Shown here piece after piece: positions 1-15,030 of a stretch of DNA of 64,000 nucleotides. Below the pieces are notes generated by a model. That model saw only the letters and a list, made by a program, of their open reading frames with translations, had not been told where the DNA came from and ran no database searches. How positions within the stretch are numbered: the first letter of the stretch is position 1; every line of letters begins with the position of its first letter. The stretch comes from Alitta virens (Eukaryota; Annelida; Polychaeta; Phyllodocida; Nereididae): positions 32,931,969 to 32,995,968 of the forward strand of contig OW028584.1 in assembly GCA_932294295.1 (NCBI GenBank). The letters are read 5' to 3'. The position numbers and the translations under genes were made by a program.

Positions 1-2215
1 TCAAAATACCCTGATAAGTTTATCTAGATGTCCCCTTCATCCAGCCAGCATGCTCTTAATTGACAACTAATGGCTGGATCAAATGCAATGTGCAGTTTTA
101 CGAAATTTATTTCCATAATTTTCATCATAATACCCTAAGAAGTGTATCTGGATGTAACCTTTATCCAGCCTGCAGGCTCTTAATTTTTAAGTAATGGTTG
201 GAGAAATCATTCCTTCAGAATGTAATGTGCACTTTGATGAAATGTAATTTCATAGTTTATTGTATTATATCCTGAGATGCATGTCTGAATGTCTCCTTCA
301 TCCAGCAGCACGCTCTTAATTGATGAGTAAGATTGGATCATAATCTATATCATCATCATAATACCCAGTGAGACTTATTTGAACATTCCCTTCATCCAGC
401 CAGCGCGCTCTTAATTGATGAGTAAGATTGGATCATAATCTATATCATCATCATAATATCCAGTGAGACTTATTTGTACGTCCCCTTCATCCATTCAGCA
501 CGCTCTTAACTCATGAGTAATGGGATCAAATATAATGTGCAGTTTTATGAAATGTACTTGCATAATTTATCATCATATTACCTTCAGAGCTGTATCTGGA
601 AATCCCATTCATCTAGCCAGAATGCTCTTATTTCATGGGTAAAGTTTGGATCAGTCCAAATGTTATGTGCAGTTTTATGAAATTTAATTGCATGATTTAT
701 CATCATAATAACCAGGTAGCATAATCTTGATATCCCCTTCATCCAGCCAGCATGCTCTTAATTCATGAGCAGAGGTTGGCTCAGTCCAAATGTAAGTGTG
801 TGCAGTTTGATGAAATGTAAGTGAATAATTTATCGTCATAATACCCAGAGAGGTTTATCTGGATGTCCCCTGCATCCAGCCAGCTCTTAATTCATGAGTA
901 CTGGTTGGATCAGTCCCAATGTAATGTGCAGTTTGATGAAATTTAATTGCATGATTTATCATCATAATATCCAGATATCATAATCTAGACATCCCCTTCA
1001 TCCAAATTTACTGTGCAGTTCGATGAGAATAAATGCATGTTTCATCATCAAAATTACCTGTGAACTTTATCTGGATGTTCCCTTTATTCAGCCAGCATGC
1101 TCTTCATGGGTGAGTAATGATTGGCTGAGTCCAAAAGCAATCTGCAGTTTCATGAAATCTCATTTCATAATTCATCATCATAACAACCATTGATACAAAT
1201 CTGGAAATCCCCTTCATCCAGCCATTTCACAATTCTACATCATAGTATCCATTGAAACAAATCTGGAAATCCCCTTCATCCAGCCAGCATGCTCTTAATT
1301 TATGAGCAGAGGTTGGCTCAGTCCAAATGTAAGTGTGTGCAGTTTGATGAAATGTAAGTGAATAATTTATCGTCATAATACCCAGAGAGGTTTATCTGGA
1401 TGTCCCCTGCATCCAGCCAGCTCTTAATTCATGAGTACTGGTTGGATCAGTCCCAATGTAATGTGCAGTTTGATGAAATTTAATTGCATGATTTATCATC
1501 ATAATATCCAGATATCATAATCTAGACATCCCCTTCATCCAAATTTACTGTGCAGTTCGATGAGAATAAATGCATGTTTCATCATCAAAATTACCTGTGA
1601 ACTTTATCTGGATGTTCCCTTTATTCAGCCAGCATGCTCTTCATGGGTGAGTAATGATTGGCTGAGTCCAAAAACAATCTGCAGTTTCATGAAATCTCAT
1701 TTCATAATTCATCATCATAACAACCATTGATACAAATCTGGAAATCCCCTTCATCCAGCCATTTCACAATTCTACATCATAGTACCCATTGAAACAAATC
1801 TGGAAATCCCCTTCATCCAGCCAGCATGCTCTTAATTGATGAGCAGCAGCTGGGTCAAATGTAATGAGCAGTTTGATAAAATTTAATTGCTTAATTCACC
1901 ATCATAATACTCAAAGAGCTTTATTGTGCAGTTTGATGAAACTTAATTCTATAATTTATTATAATAACCACATATCATAATCTAAATATCCCCTTCATCC
2001 AGCCAGCATGCTCTTAATTCATGAGCAGTGGTTTGATCAGTACAAATGTGCGCAATTTGAAAAAATGTAAGTGCATAATGCATCACTAAAATACCCTGAG
2101 AGGTGTATCTGGTTATCCCCTTCATCCAGCCAACATGCTCTAAATTCATGACCAGTGAATCAGTCCCAATGTATTGTGCAGTTTGATAAAATTTAATTGC
2201 ACAAATGATCATCAT
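1..2215. repeat. Divergent sub-array, block 1 (left-truncated by window)
   Basis: These are diverged monomers with the catccagccagcatgctctt core. Positions 1-2215 align to 5573-7787 at a constant offset of 5572 bp. Inside it, a segment of about 540 bp containing gcagaggttggctcagtcc occurs twice in tandem (near 760 and 1305). Blocks 3 and 4 lack the second copy, so sub-block copy number varies between blocks. Confidence 0.85.
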
Positions 2216-3536
2216 AATACCCAGAGATATTTATCTGGACGTCCCCTTCGTGCAGTCGTCATGCTCTAAATTCATGACCAGTGAATCAGTCCCAATGTAT
2301 TGTGCAGTTTGATAAAATTTAATTGCACAAATGATCATCATAATACCCAGAGATATTTATCTGAACGTCTCCTTCGTGCAGTCGTCATGCTCTAAATTCA
2401 TGACAAGTGAATCAGTCTTAATGTATTGTGCAGTTTGATAAAATTTAATTGCACAATTGATCATCATAATATCCAGAGATATTTATCTGGACGTCCCCTT
2501 CGTGCAGTCGTCATGCTCTAAATTCATGACCAGTGAATCAGTCCCAATGTATTCTGCAGTTTGATAAAATTTAATTGCACAATTGATCATCATAATACCC
2601 AGAGATATTTATCTGAACGTCCCCTTCGTGCAGTCGTCATGCTCTAAATTCATGACCAGTGAATCAGTCCCAATGTATTGTGCAGTTTGATAAAATTTAA
2701 TTGCACAAATGATCATCATAATACCCAGAGATATTTATCTGAACGTCTCCTTCGTGCAGTCGTCATGCTCTAAATTCATGACAAGTGAATCAGTCCTAAT
2801 GTATTGTGCAGTTTGATAAAATTTAATTGCACAATTGATCATCATAATACCCAGAGTTATTTATCTGGACGTCCCCTTCGTGCAGTCGTCATGCTCTAAA
2901 TTCATGACCAGTGAATCAGTCCCAATGTATTGTGCAGTTTGATAAAATTTAATTGCACAATTGATCATCATAATACCCAGAGATATTTATCTGAACGTCT
3001 CCTTCGTGCAGTCGTCATGCTCTAAATTCATGACCAGTGAATCAGTCCCAATGTATTGTGCAGTTTGATAAAATTTAATTGCACAAATGATCATCATAAT
3101 ACCCAGAGATATTTATCTGGACGTCCCCTTCGTGCAGTCGTCATGCTCTAAATTCATGATCAGTGAATCAGTCCCAATGTATTGTGCAGTTTGATAAAAT
3201 TTAATTGCACAAATGATCATCATAATACCCAGAGATATTTATCTGAACGTCTCCTTCGTGCAGTCGTCATGCTCTAAATTCATGACAAGTGAATCAGTCT
3301 TAATGTATTGTGCAGTTTGATAAAATTTAATTGCACAATTGATCATCATAATATCCAGAGATATTTATCTGGACGTCTCCTTCGTGCAGTCGTCATGCTC
3401 TAAATTCATGACCAGTGAATCAGTCCCAATGTATTGTGCAGTTTGATAAAATTTAATTGCACAATTGATCATCATAATACCCAGAGATATTTATCTGAAC
3501 GTCTCCTTCGTGCAGTCGTCATGCTCTAAATTCATG
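2216..3536. repeat. Homogeneous 126-bp sub-array, block 1
   Basis: About ten near-identical monomers of the cgtgcagtcgtc type. Successive monomers largely alternate between ctggacgtcccc and ctgaacgtctcc variants, and between gaccagtgaatc and gacaagtgaatc, which suggests a dimeric (about 252 bp) amplification unit. The array ends abruptly at the unique island. Confidence 0.85.
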
Positions 3537-3945
3537 ATAAGGAACTCTGCAATATTTTGTTTACCAATTTATTTTTGGCCACATTTTATGAGAAAGGTTA
3601 AATATTGTTAAAAATGCTAGTTATATGGCATGTGAGTTTCATTAAAATATGTTTGTGACATGCATGGACAAGAAGTCCGAAATGATTTATTGTCATCCCG
3701 TCTGATGTCACACATTTCCAACAGGCTTTATAGAATGCATTTTCCTGAAGTCTAATGGTTAAGAATTGACAGTTTGGGATAACAACAAAAATCAAGTATC
3801 TAAATTTTGAAATCCCTTTTATAGAAAATATGAATTTGTTGTGATATTCTGTCTGTCAGCATTCAAATTGGTGACTGCGAAATTGCAAAATATGTGTATC
3901 ATATATGGCATATATATGTGCTGATGATAATTATTGACATATCAT
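3537..3945. repeat. Unique island inside satellite block, copy 1
   Basis: About 410 bp with no visible monomer structure, starting where the monomer ttcatgac becomes ttcatgataaggaactctg. It recurs almost unchanged at 9610 and 15031. It contains a 65-codon minus-strand ORF (3598-3795) in every copy. I see no domain, so coding is unsupported. The island marks the border between the homogeneous array on its left and the divergent array on its right. Confidence 0.8.
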
Positions 3946-6900
3946 CAAAAGGCTCTGAGAAGTGTATCAGTACATCCCCTTCATCCATCCAGCATGCTAT
4001 TAATTCCTAAGTAATGGTTAGATCAGTCCAAATGTAATGTGCTGGCTTATGAAATGTAATTGCATAATTTATCATCAAAATACCCTGAGAAGTTTATCTA
4101 GATGTCCCCTTCATCCAGCCAGCATGCTCTTAATTGACAACTAATGGCTGGATCAAATGCAATGTGCAGTTTTACGAAATTTATTTCCATAATTTTCATC
4201 ATAATACCCTAAGAAGTGTATCTGGATGTAACCTTTATCCAGCCTGCAGGCTCTTAATTTTTAAGTAATGGTTGGAGAAATCATTCCTTCAGAATGTAAT
4301 GTGCACTTTGATGAAATGTAATTTCATAGTTTATTGTATTATATCCTGAGATGCATGTCTGTATGTCTCCTTCATCCAGCAGCACGCTCTTAATTGATGA
4401 GTAAGATTGGATCATAATCTATATCATCATCATAATACCCAGTGAGACTTATTTGAACGTTCCCTTCATCCAGCCAGCGCGCTCTTAATTGATGAGTAAG
4501 ATTGGATCATAATCTATATCATCATCATAATATCCAGTGAGATTTATTTGTACGTCCCCTTCATCCATTCAGCACGCTCTTAACTCATGAGTAATGGGAT
4601 CAAATATAATGTGCAGTTTTATGAAATGTACTTGCATAATTTATCATCATATTACCGTCAGAGCTGGATCTGGAAATCCCATTCATCTAGCCAGAATGCT
4701 CTTATTTCATGGGTAAAGTTTGGATCAGTCCAAATGTTATGTGCAGTTTTATGAAATTTAATTGCATGATTTATCATCATAATAACCAGGTAGCATAATC
4801 TTGATATCCCCTTCATCCAGCCAGCATGCTCTTAATTCATGAGCAGAGGTTGGCTCTGTCCAAATGTAAGTGTGTGCAGTTTGATGAAATGTAAGTGAAT
4901 AATTTATCGTCATAATACCCAGAGAGGTTTATCTGGATGTCCCCTGCATCCAGCCAGCTCTTAATTCATGAGTACTGGTTGGATCAGTCCCAATGTAATG
5001 TGCAGTTTGATGAAATTTAATTGCATGATTTATCATCATAATATCCAGATATCATAATCTAGACATCCCCTTCATCCAAATTTACTGTGCAGTTCGATGA
5101 GAATAAATCCATGTTTCATCATCAAAATTACCTGTGAACTTTATCTGGATGTTCCCTTTATTCAGCCAGCATGCTCTTCATGGGTGAGTAATGATTGGCT
5201 GAGTCCAAAAGCAATCTGCAGTTTCATGAAATCTCATTTCATAATTCATCATCATAACAACCATTGATACAAATCTGGAAATCCCCTTCATCCAGCCATT
5301 TCACAATTCTACATCATAGTATCCATCAAAACAAATCTGGAAATCCCCTTCATCCAGCCAGCATGCTCTTAATTTATGAGCAGAGGTTGGCTCAGTCCAA
5401 ATGTAAGTGTGTGCAGTTTGATGAAATGTAAGTGAATAATTTATCGTCATAATACCCAGAGAGGTTTATCTGGATGTCCCCTGCATCCAGCCAGCTCTTA
5501 ATTCATGAGTACTGGTTGGATCAGTCCCAATGTAATGTGCTGGCTTATGAAATGTAATTGCATAATTTATCATCAAAATACCCTGAGAAGTTTATCTAGA
5601 TGTCCCCTTCATCCAGCCAGCATGCTCTTAATTGACAACTAATGGCTGGATCAAATGCAATGTGCAGTTTTACGAAATTTATTTCCATAATTTTCATCAT
5701 AATACCCTAAGAAGTGTATCTGGATGTAACCTTTATCCAGCCTGCAGGCTCTTAATTTTTAAGTAATGGTTGGAGAAATCATTCCTTCAGAATGTAATGT
5801 GCACTTTGATGAAATGTAATTTCATAGTTTATTGTATTATATCCTGAGATGCATGTCTGAATGTCTCCTTCATCCAGCAGCACGCTCTTAATTGATGAGT
5901 AAGATTGGATCATAATCTATATCATCATCATAATACCCAGTGAGACTTATTTGAACATTCCCTTCATCCAGCCAGCGCGCTCTTAATTGATGAGTAAGAT
6001 TGGATCATAATCTATATCATCATCATAATATCCAGTGAGACTTATTTGTACGTCCCCTTCATCCATTCAGCACGCTCTTAACTCATGAGTAATGGGATCA
6101 AATATAATGTGCAGTTTTATGAAATGTACTTGCATAATTTATCATCATATTACCTTCAGAGCTGTATCTGGAAATCCCATTCATCTAGCCAGAATGCTCT
6201 TATTTCATGGGTAAAGTTTGGATCAGTCCAAATGTTATGTGCAGTTTTATGAAATTTAATTGCATGATTTATCATCATAATAACCAGGTAGCATAATCTT
6301 GATATCCCCTTCATCCAGCCAGCATGCTCTTAATTCATGAGCAGAGGTTGGCTCAGTCCAAATGTAAGTGTGTGCAGTTTGATGAAATGTAAGTGAATAA
6401 TTTATCGTCATAATACCCAGAGAGGTTTATCTGGATGTCCCCTGCATCCAGCCAGCTCTTAATTCATGAGTACTGGTTGGATCAGTCCCAATGTAATGTG
6501 CAGTTTGATGAAATTTAATTGCATGATTTATCATCATAATATCCAGATATCATAATCTAGACATCCCCTTCATCCAAATTTACTGTGCAGTTCGATGAGA
6601 ATAAATGCATGTTTCATCATCAAAATTACCTGTGAACTTTATCTGGATGTTCCCTTTATTCAGCCAGCATGCTCTTCATGGGTGAGTAATGATTGGCTGA
6701 GTCCAAAAGCAATCTGCAGTTTCATGAAATCTCATTTCATAATTCATCATCATAACAACCATTGATACAAATCTGGAAATCCCCTTCATCCAGCCATTTC
6801 ACAATTCTACATCATAGTATCCATTGAAACAAATCTGGAAATCCCCTTCATCCAGCCAGCATGCTCTTAATTTATGAGCAGAGGTTGGCTCAGTCCAAAT

Positions 6901-7787
6901 GTAAGTGTGTGCAGTTTGATGAAATGTAAGTGAATAATTTATCGTCATAATACCCAGAGAGGTTTATCTGGATGTCCCCTGCATCCAGCCAGCTCTTAAT
7001 TCATGAGTACTGGTTGGATCAGTCCCAATGTAATGTGCAGTTTGATGAAATTTAATTGCATGATTTATCATCATAATATCCAGATATCATAATCTAGACA
7101 TCCCCTTCATCCAAATTTACTGTGCAGTTCGATGAGAATAAATGCATGTTTCATCATCAAAATTACCTGTGAACTTTATCTGGATGTTCCCTTTATTCAG
7201 CCAGCATGCTCTTCATGGGTGAGTAATGATTGGCTGAGTCCAAAAACAATCTGCAGTTTCATGAAATCTCATTTCATAATTCATCATCATAACAACCATT
7301 GATACAAATCTGGAAATCCCCTTCATCCAGCCATTTCACAATTCTACATCATAGTACCCATTGAAACAAATCTGGAAATCCCCTTCATCCAGCCAGCATG
7401 CTCTTAATTTATGAGCAGCAGCTGGGTCAAATGTAATGAGCAGTTTGATAAAATTTAATTGCTTAATTCACCATCATAATACTCAAAGAGCTTTATTGTG
7501 CAGTTTGATGAAACTTAATTCTATAATTTATTATAATAACCACATATCATAATCTAAATATCCCCTTCATCCAGCCAGCATGCTCTTAATTCATGAGCAG
7601 TGGTTTGATCAGTACAAATGTGCGCAATTTGAAAAAATGTAAGTGCATAATGCATCACTAAAATACCCTGAGAGGTGTATCTGGTTATCCCCTTCATCCA
7701 GCCAACATGCTCTAAATTCATGACCAGTGAATCAGTCCCAATGTATTGTGCAGTTTGATAAAATTTAATTGCACAAATGATCATCAT
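3946..7787. repeat. Divergent sub-array, block 2, with an internal 1.5-kb tandem duplication
   Basis: Divergent monomers. The landmark tcaaaataccctgagaag occurs at 4075 and again at 5573, showing a 1,498-bp internal duplication absent from the equivalent places in blocks 3 and 4. The rest matches block 1 at an offset of 5572 bp. Confidence 0.85.
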
Positions 7788-9609
7788 AATACCCAGAGAT
7801 ATTTATCTGGACGTCCCCTTCGTGCAGTCGTCATGCTCTAAATTCATGACCAGTGAATCAGTCCCAATGTATTGTGCAGTTTGATAAAATTTAATTGCAC
7901 AAATGATCATCATAATACCCAGAGATATTTATCTGAACGTCTCCTTCGTGCAGTCGTCATGCTCTAAATTCATGACAAGTGAATCAGTCTTAATGTATTG
8001 TGCAGTTTGATAAAATTTAATTGCACAATTGATCATCATAATATCCAGAGATATTTATCTGGACGTCCCCTTCGTGCAGTCGTCATGCTCTAAATTCATG
8101 ACCAGTGAATCAGTCCCAATGTATTGTGCAGTTTGATAAAATTTAATTGCACAATTGATCATCATAATACCCAGAGATATTTATCTGAACATCCCCTTCG
8201 TGCAGTCGTCATGCTCTAAATTCATGACAAGTGAATCAGTCCTAATGTATTGTGCAGTTTGATAAAATTTAATTGCACAATTGATCATCATAATATCCAG
8301 AGATATTTATCTTGACGTCCCCTTCGTGCAGTCGTCATGCTCTGAATTCATGACCAGTGAATCAGTCCCAATGTATTGTGCAGTTTGATAAAATTTAATT
8401 GCACAATTGATCATCATAATACCCAGAGATATTTATCTGGACATCCCCTTCGTGCAGTCGTCATGCTCTAAATTCATGACAAGTGAATCAGTCCCAATGT
8501 ATTGTGCATTTTAATGAAACTTAATTCTGTATTTCATTATAATATCCAGGTAGTAAAACCTGAATATCTCCTTCATCCAGCCGCCATGCTCTAAATTCAT
8601 GACAAGTGAATCAGTCCCAATGTATTGTGCAGTTTGATCAAATTTAATTGCACAATTGATCATCATAATACCCAGAGTTATTTATCTGGACGTCCCCTTC
8701 GTGCAGTCGTCATGCTCTAAATTCATGACAAGTGAATCAGTCCTAATGTATTGTGCAGTTTGATAAAATTTAACTGCACAATTGATCATCATAATATCCA
8801 GAGATATTTATCTGAACGTCTCCTTCGTGCAGTCGTCATGCTCTAAATTCATGACAAGTGAATCAGTCCTAATGTATTGTGCAGTTTGATAAAATTTAAT
8901 TGCACAATTGATCATCATAATACCCAGAGTTATTTATCTGGACGTCCCCTTCGTGCAGTCGTCATGCTCTAAATTCATGACCAGTGAATCAGTCCCAATG
9001 TATTGTGCAGTTTGATAAAATTTAATTGCACAATTGATCATCATAATACCCAGAGATATTTATTTGAACGTCTCCTTCGTGCAGTCGTCATGCTCTAAAT
9101 TCATGACCAGTGAATCAGTCCCAATGTATTGTGCAGTTTGATAAAATTTAATTGCACAAATGATCATCATAATACCCAGAGATATTTATCTGGACGTCCC
9201 CTTCGTGCAGTCGTCATGCTCTAAATTCATGATCAGTGAATCAGTCCCAATGTATTGTGCAGTTTGATAAAATTTAATTGCACAAATGATCATCATAATA
9301 CCCAGAGATATTTATCTGAACGTCTCCTTCGTGCAGTCGTCATGCTCTAAATTCATGACAAGTGAATCAGTCTTAATGTATTGTGCAGTTTGATAAAATT
9401 TAATTGCACAATTGATCATCATAATATCCAGAGATATTTATCTGGACGTCTCCTTCGTGCAGTCGTCATGCTCTAAATTCATGACCAGTGAATCAGTCCC
9501 AATGTATTGTGCAGTTTGATAAAATTTAATTGCACAATTGATCATCATAATACCCAGAGATATTTATCTGAACGTCTCCTTCGTGCAGTCGTCATGCTCT
9601 AAATTCATG
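7788..9609. repeat. Homogeneous 126-bp sub-array, block 2
   Basis: Near-identical cgtgcagtcgtc monomers. They are interrupted once near 8507-8580 by a variant monomer (gtgcattttaatgaaactt, then aaaacctgaatatctcc). The same variant recurs in the homogeneous parts of blocks 3 and 4. Confidence 0.85.
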
Positions 9610-10018
9610 ATAAGGAACTCTGCAATATTTTGTTTACCAATTTATTTTTGGCCACATTTTATGAGAAAGGTTAAATATTGTTAAAAATGCTAGTTATATG
9701 GCATGTGAGTTTCATTAAAATATGTTTGTGACATGCATGGACAAGAAGTCCGAAATGATTTATTGTCATCCCGTCTGATGTCACACATTTCCAACAGGCT
9801 TTATAGAATGCATTTTCCTGAAGTCTAATGGTTAAGAATTGACAGTTTGGGATAACAACAAAAATCAAGTATCTAAATTTTGAAATCCCTTTTATAGAAA
9901 ATATGAATTTGTTGTGATATTCTGTCTGTCAGCATTCAAATTGGTGACTGCGAAATTGCAAAATATGTGTATCATATATGGCATATATATGTGCTGATGA
10001 TAATTATTGACATATCAT
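9610..10018. repeat. Unique island, copy 2
   Basis: Copy of the 3537-3945 island at an offset of 6073 bp, with no difference seen on reading. It again joins a homogeneous array on the left to a divergent array on the right. Confidence 0.8.
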
Positions 10019-11825
10019 CAAAAGGCTCTGAGAAGTGTATCAGTACATCCCCTTCATCCATCCAGCATGCTATTAATTCCTAAGTAATGGTTAGATCAGT
10101 CCAAATGTAATGTGCTGGCTTATGAAATGTAATTGCATAATTTATCATCAAAATACCCTGAGAAGTTTATCTAGATGTCCCCTTCATCCAGCCAGCATGC
10201 TCTTAATTGACAACTAATGGCTGGATCAAATGCAATGTGCAGTTTTACGAAATTTATTTCCATAATTTTCATCATAATACCCTAAGAAGTGTATCTGGAT
10301 GTAACCTTTATCCAGCCTGCAGGCTCTTAATTTTTAAGTAATGGTTGGAGAAATCATTCCTTCAGAATGTAATGTGCACTTTGATGAAATGTAATTTCAT
10401 AGTTTATTGTATTATATCCTGAGATGCATGTCTGTATGTCTCCTTCATCCAGCAGCACGCTCTTAATTGATGAGTAAGATTGGATCATAATCTATATCAT
10501 CATCATAATACCCAGTGAGACTTATTTGAACATTCCCTTCATCCAGCCAGCGCGCTCTTAATTGATGAGTAAGATTGGATCATAATCTATATCATCATCA
10601 TAATATCCAGTGAGACTTATTTGTACGTCCCCTTCATCCATTCAGCACGCTCTTAACTCATGAGTAATGGGATCAAATATAATGTGCAGTTTTATGAAAT
10701 GTACTTGCATAATTTATCATCATATTACCTTCAGAGCTGTATCTGGAAATCCCATTCATCTAGCCAGAATGCTCTTATTTCATGGGTAAAGTTTGGATCA
10801 GTCCAAATGTTATGTGCAGTTTTATGAAATTTAATTGCATGATTTATCATCATAATAACCAGGTAGCATAATCTTGATATCCCCTTCATCCAGCCAGCAT
10901 GCTCTTAATTCATGAGCAGAGGTTGGCTCAGTCCAAATGTAAGTGTGTGCAGTTTGATGAAATGTAAGTGAATAATTTATCGTCATAATACCCAGAGAGG
11001 TTTATCTGGATGTCCCCTGCATCCAGCCAGCTCTTAATTCATGAGTACTGGTTGGATCAGTCCCAATGTAATGTGCAGTTTGATGAAATTTAATTGCATG
11101 ATTTATCATCATAATATCCAGATATCATAATCTAGACATCCCCTTCATCCAAATTTACTGTGCAGTTCGATGAGAATAAATGCATGTTTCATCATCAAAA
11201 TTACCTGTGAACTTTATCTGGATGTTCCCTTTATTCAGCCAGCATGCTCTTCATGGGTGAGTAATGATTGGCTGAGTCCAAAAGCAATCTGCAGTTTCAT
11301 GAAATCTCATTTCATAATTCATCATCATAACAACCATTGATACAAATCTGGAAATCCCCTTCATCCAGCCATTTCACAATTCTACATCATAGTATCCATT
11401 GAAACAAATCTGGAAATCCCCTTCATCCAGCCAGCATGCTCTTAATTTATGAGCAGCAGCTGGGTCAAATGTAATGAGCAGTTTGATAAAATTTAATTGC
11501 TTAATTCACCATCATAATACTCAAAGAGCTTTATTGTGCAGTTTGATGAAACTTAATTCTATAATTTATTATAATAACCACATATCATAATCTAAATATC
11601 CCCTTCATCCAGCCAGCATGCTCTTAATTCATGAGCAGTGGTTTGATCAGTACAAATGTGCGCAATTTGAAAAAATGTAAGTGCATAATGCATCACTAAA
11701 ATACCCTGAGAGGTGTATCTGGTTATCCCCTTCATCCAGCCAACATGCTCTAAATTCATGACCAGTGAATCAGTCCCAATGTATTGTGCAGTTTGATAAA
11801 ATTTAATTGCACAAATGATCATCAT
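10019..11825. repeat. Divergent sub-array, block 3
   Basis: Shorter version of the divergent block. It lacks both the 1.5-kb duplication of block 2 and the second copy of the roughly 540-bp sub-block seen in block 1. Confidence 0.85.
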
Positions 11826-14800
11826 AATACCCAGAGATATTTATCTGGACGTCCCCTTCGTGCAGTCGTCATGCTCTAAATTCATGACCAGTGAATCAGT
11901 CCCAATGTATTGTGCAGTTTGATAAAATTTAATTGCACAAATGATCATCATAATACCCAGAGATATTTATCTGAACGTCTCCTTCGTGCAGTCGTCATGC
12001 TCTAAATTCATGACAAGTGAATCAGTCTTAATGTATTGTGCAGTTTGATAAAATTTAATTGCACAATTGATCATCATAATATCCAGAGATATTTATCTGG
12101 ACGTCCCCTTCGTGCAGTCGTCATGCTCTAAATTCATGACCAGTGAATCAGTCCCAATGTATTGTGCAGTTTGATAAAATTTAATTGCACAATTGATCAT
12201 CATAATACCCAGAGATATTTATCTGAACATCCCCTTCGTGCAGTCGTCATGCTCTAAATTCATGACAAGTGAATCAGTCCTAATGTATTGTGCAGTTTGA
12301 TAAAATTTAATTGCACAATTGATCATCATAATATCCAGAGATATTTATCTTGACGTCCCCTTCGTGCAGTCGTCATGCTCTGAATTCATGACCAGTGAAT
12401 CAGTCCCGATGTATTGTGCAGTTTGATAAAATTTAATTGCACAATTGATCATCATAATACCCAGAGATATTTATCTGGACATCCCCTTCGTGCAGTCGTC
12501 ATGCTCTAAATTCATGACAAGTGAATCAGTCCCAATGTATTGTGCATTTTAATGAAACTTAATTCTGTATTTCATTATAATATCCAGGTACTAAAACCTG
12601 AATATCTCCTTCATCCAGCCGCCATGCTCTAAATTCATGACAAGTGAATCAGTCCCAATGTATTGTGCAGTTTGATCAAATTTAATTGCACAATTGATCA
12701 TCATAATACCCAGAGTTATTTATCTGGACGTCCCCTTCGTGCAGTCGTCATGCTCTAAATTCATGACAAGTGAATCAGTCCTAATGTATTGTGCAGTTTG
12801 ATAAAATTTAACTGCACAATTGATCATCATAATATCCAGAGATATTTATCTGAACGTCTCCTTCGTGCAGTCGTCATGCTCTAAATTCATGACAAGTGAA
12901 TCAGTCCTAATGTATTGTGCAGTTTGATAAAATTTAATTGCACAATTGATCATCATAATACCCAGAGTTATTTATCTGGATGTCCCCTTCTTGCAGTCGT
13001 CATGCTCTAAATTCATGACCAGTGAATCAGTCCCAATGTATTGTGCAGTTTGATAAAATTTAATTGCACAATTGATCATCATAATACCCAGAGATATTTA
13101 TCTGAACGTCTCCTTCGTGCAGTCGTCATGCTCTAAATTCATGACCAGTGAATCAATCCCAATGTATTGTGCAGTTTGATAAAATTTAATTGCACAAATG
13201 ATCATCATAATACCCAGAGATATTTATCTGGACGTCCCCTTCGTGCAGTCGTCATGCTCTAAATTCATGATCAGTGAATCAGTCCCAATGTATTGTGCAG
13301 TTTGATAAAATTTAATTGCACAAATGATCATCATAATACCCAGAGATATTTATCTGAACGTCTCCTTCGTGCAGTCGTCATGCTCTAAATTCATGACAAG
13401 TGAATCAGTCTTAATGTATTGTGCAGTTTGATAAAATTTAATTGCACAATTGATCATCATAATATCCAGAGATATTTATCTGGACGTCCCCTTCGTGCAG
13501 TCGTCATGCTCTAAATTCATGACCAGTGAATCAGTCCCAATGTATTGTGCAGTTTGATAAAATTTAATTGCACAATTGATCATCATAATACCCAGAGATA
13601 TTTATCTGAACATCCCCTACGTGCAGTCGTCATGCTCTAAATTCATGACAAGTGAATCAGTCCTAATTTATTGTGCAGTTTGATAAAATTTAATTGCACA
13701 ATTGATCATCATAATATCCAGAGATATTTATCTTGACGTCCCCTTCGTGCAGTCGTCATGCTCTGAATTCATGACCAGTGAATCAGTCCCAATGTATTGT
13801 GCAGTTTGATGAAATTTAATTGCACAATTGATCATCATAATACCCAGAGATATTTATCTGGACATCCCCTTCGTGCAGTCGTCATGCTCTAAATTCATGA
13901 CAAGTGAATCAGTCCCAATGTATTGTGCATTTTAATGAAACTTAATTCTGTATTTCATTATAATATCCAGGTACTAAAACCTGAATATCTCCTTCATCCA
14001 GCCGCCATGCTCTAAATTCATGACAAGTGAATCAGTCCCAATGTATTGTGCAGTTTGATCAAATTTAATTGCACAATTGATCATCATAATACCCAGAGTT
14101 ATTTATCTGGACGTCCCCTTCGTGCAGTCGTCATGCTCTAAATTCATGACAAGTGAATCAGTCCTAATGTATTGTGCAGTTTGATAAAATTTAACTGCAC
14201 AATTGATCATCATAATATCCAGAGATATTTATCTGAACGTCTCCTTCGTGCAGTCGTCATGCTCTAAATTCATGACAAGTGAATCAGTCCTAATGTATTG
14301 TGCAGTTTGATAAAATTTAATTGCACAATTGATCATCATAATACCCAGAGTTATTTATCTGGACGTCCCCTTCGTGCAGTCGTCATGCTCTAAATTCATG
14401 ACCAGTGAATCAGTCCCAATGTATTGTGCAGTTTGATAAAATTTAATTGCACAATTGATCATCATAATACCCAGAGATATTTATCTGAACGTCTCCTTCG
14501 TGCAGTCATCATGCTCTAAATTCATGACCAGTGAATCAGTCCCAATGTATTGTGCAGTTTGATAAAATTTAATTGCACAAATGATCATCATAATACCCAG
14601 AGATATTTATGTGGACGTCCCCTTCGTGCAGTCGTCATGCTCTAAATTCATGATCAGTGAATCAGTCCCAATGTATTGTGCAGTTTGATAAAATTTAATT
14701 GCACAAATGATCATCATAATACCCAGAGATATTTATCTGAACGTCTCCTTCGTGCAGTCGTCATGCTCTAAATTCATGACAAGTGAATCAGTCTTAATGT

Positions 14801-15030
14801 ATTGTGCAGTTTGATAAAATTTAATTGCACAATTGATCATCATAATATCCAGAGATATTTATCTGGACGTCTCCTTCGTGCAGTCGTCATGCTCTAAATT
14901 CATGACCAGTGAATCAGTCCCAATGTATTGTGCAGTTTGATAAAATTTAATTGCACAATTGATCATCATAATACCCAGAGATATTTATCTGAACGTCTCC
15001 TTCGTGCAGTCGTCATGCTCTAAATTCATG
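11826..15030. repeat. Homogeneous 126-bp sub-array, block 3 (longest)
   Basis: About 25 near-identical monomers. The variant gtgcattttaatgaaactt monomer appears twice (near 12539 and 13923), so this sub-array contains an internal duplication of roughly 1.38 kb relative to block 2. Confidence 0.85.
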
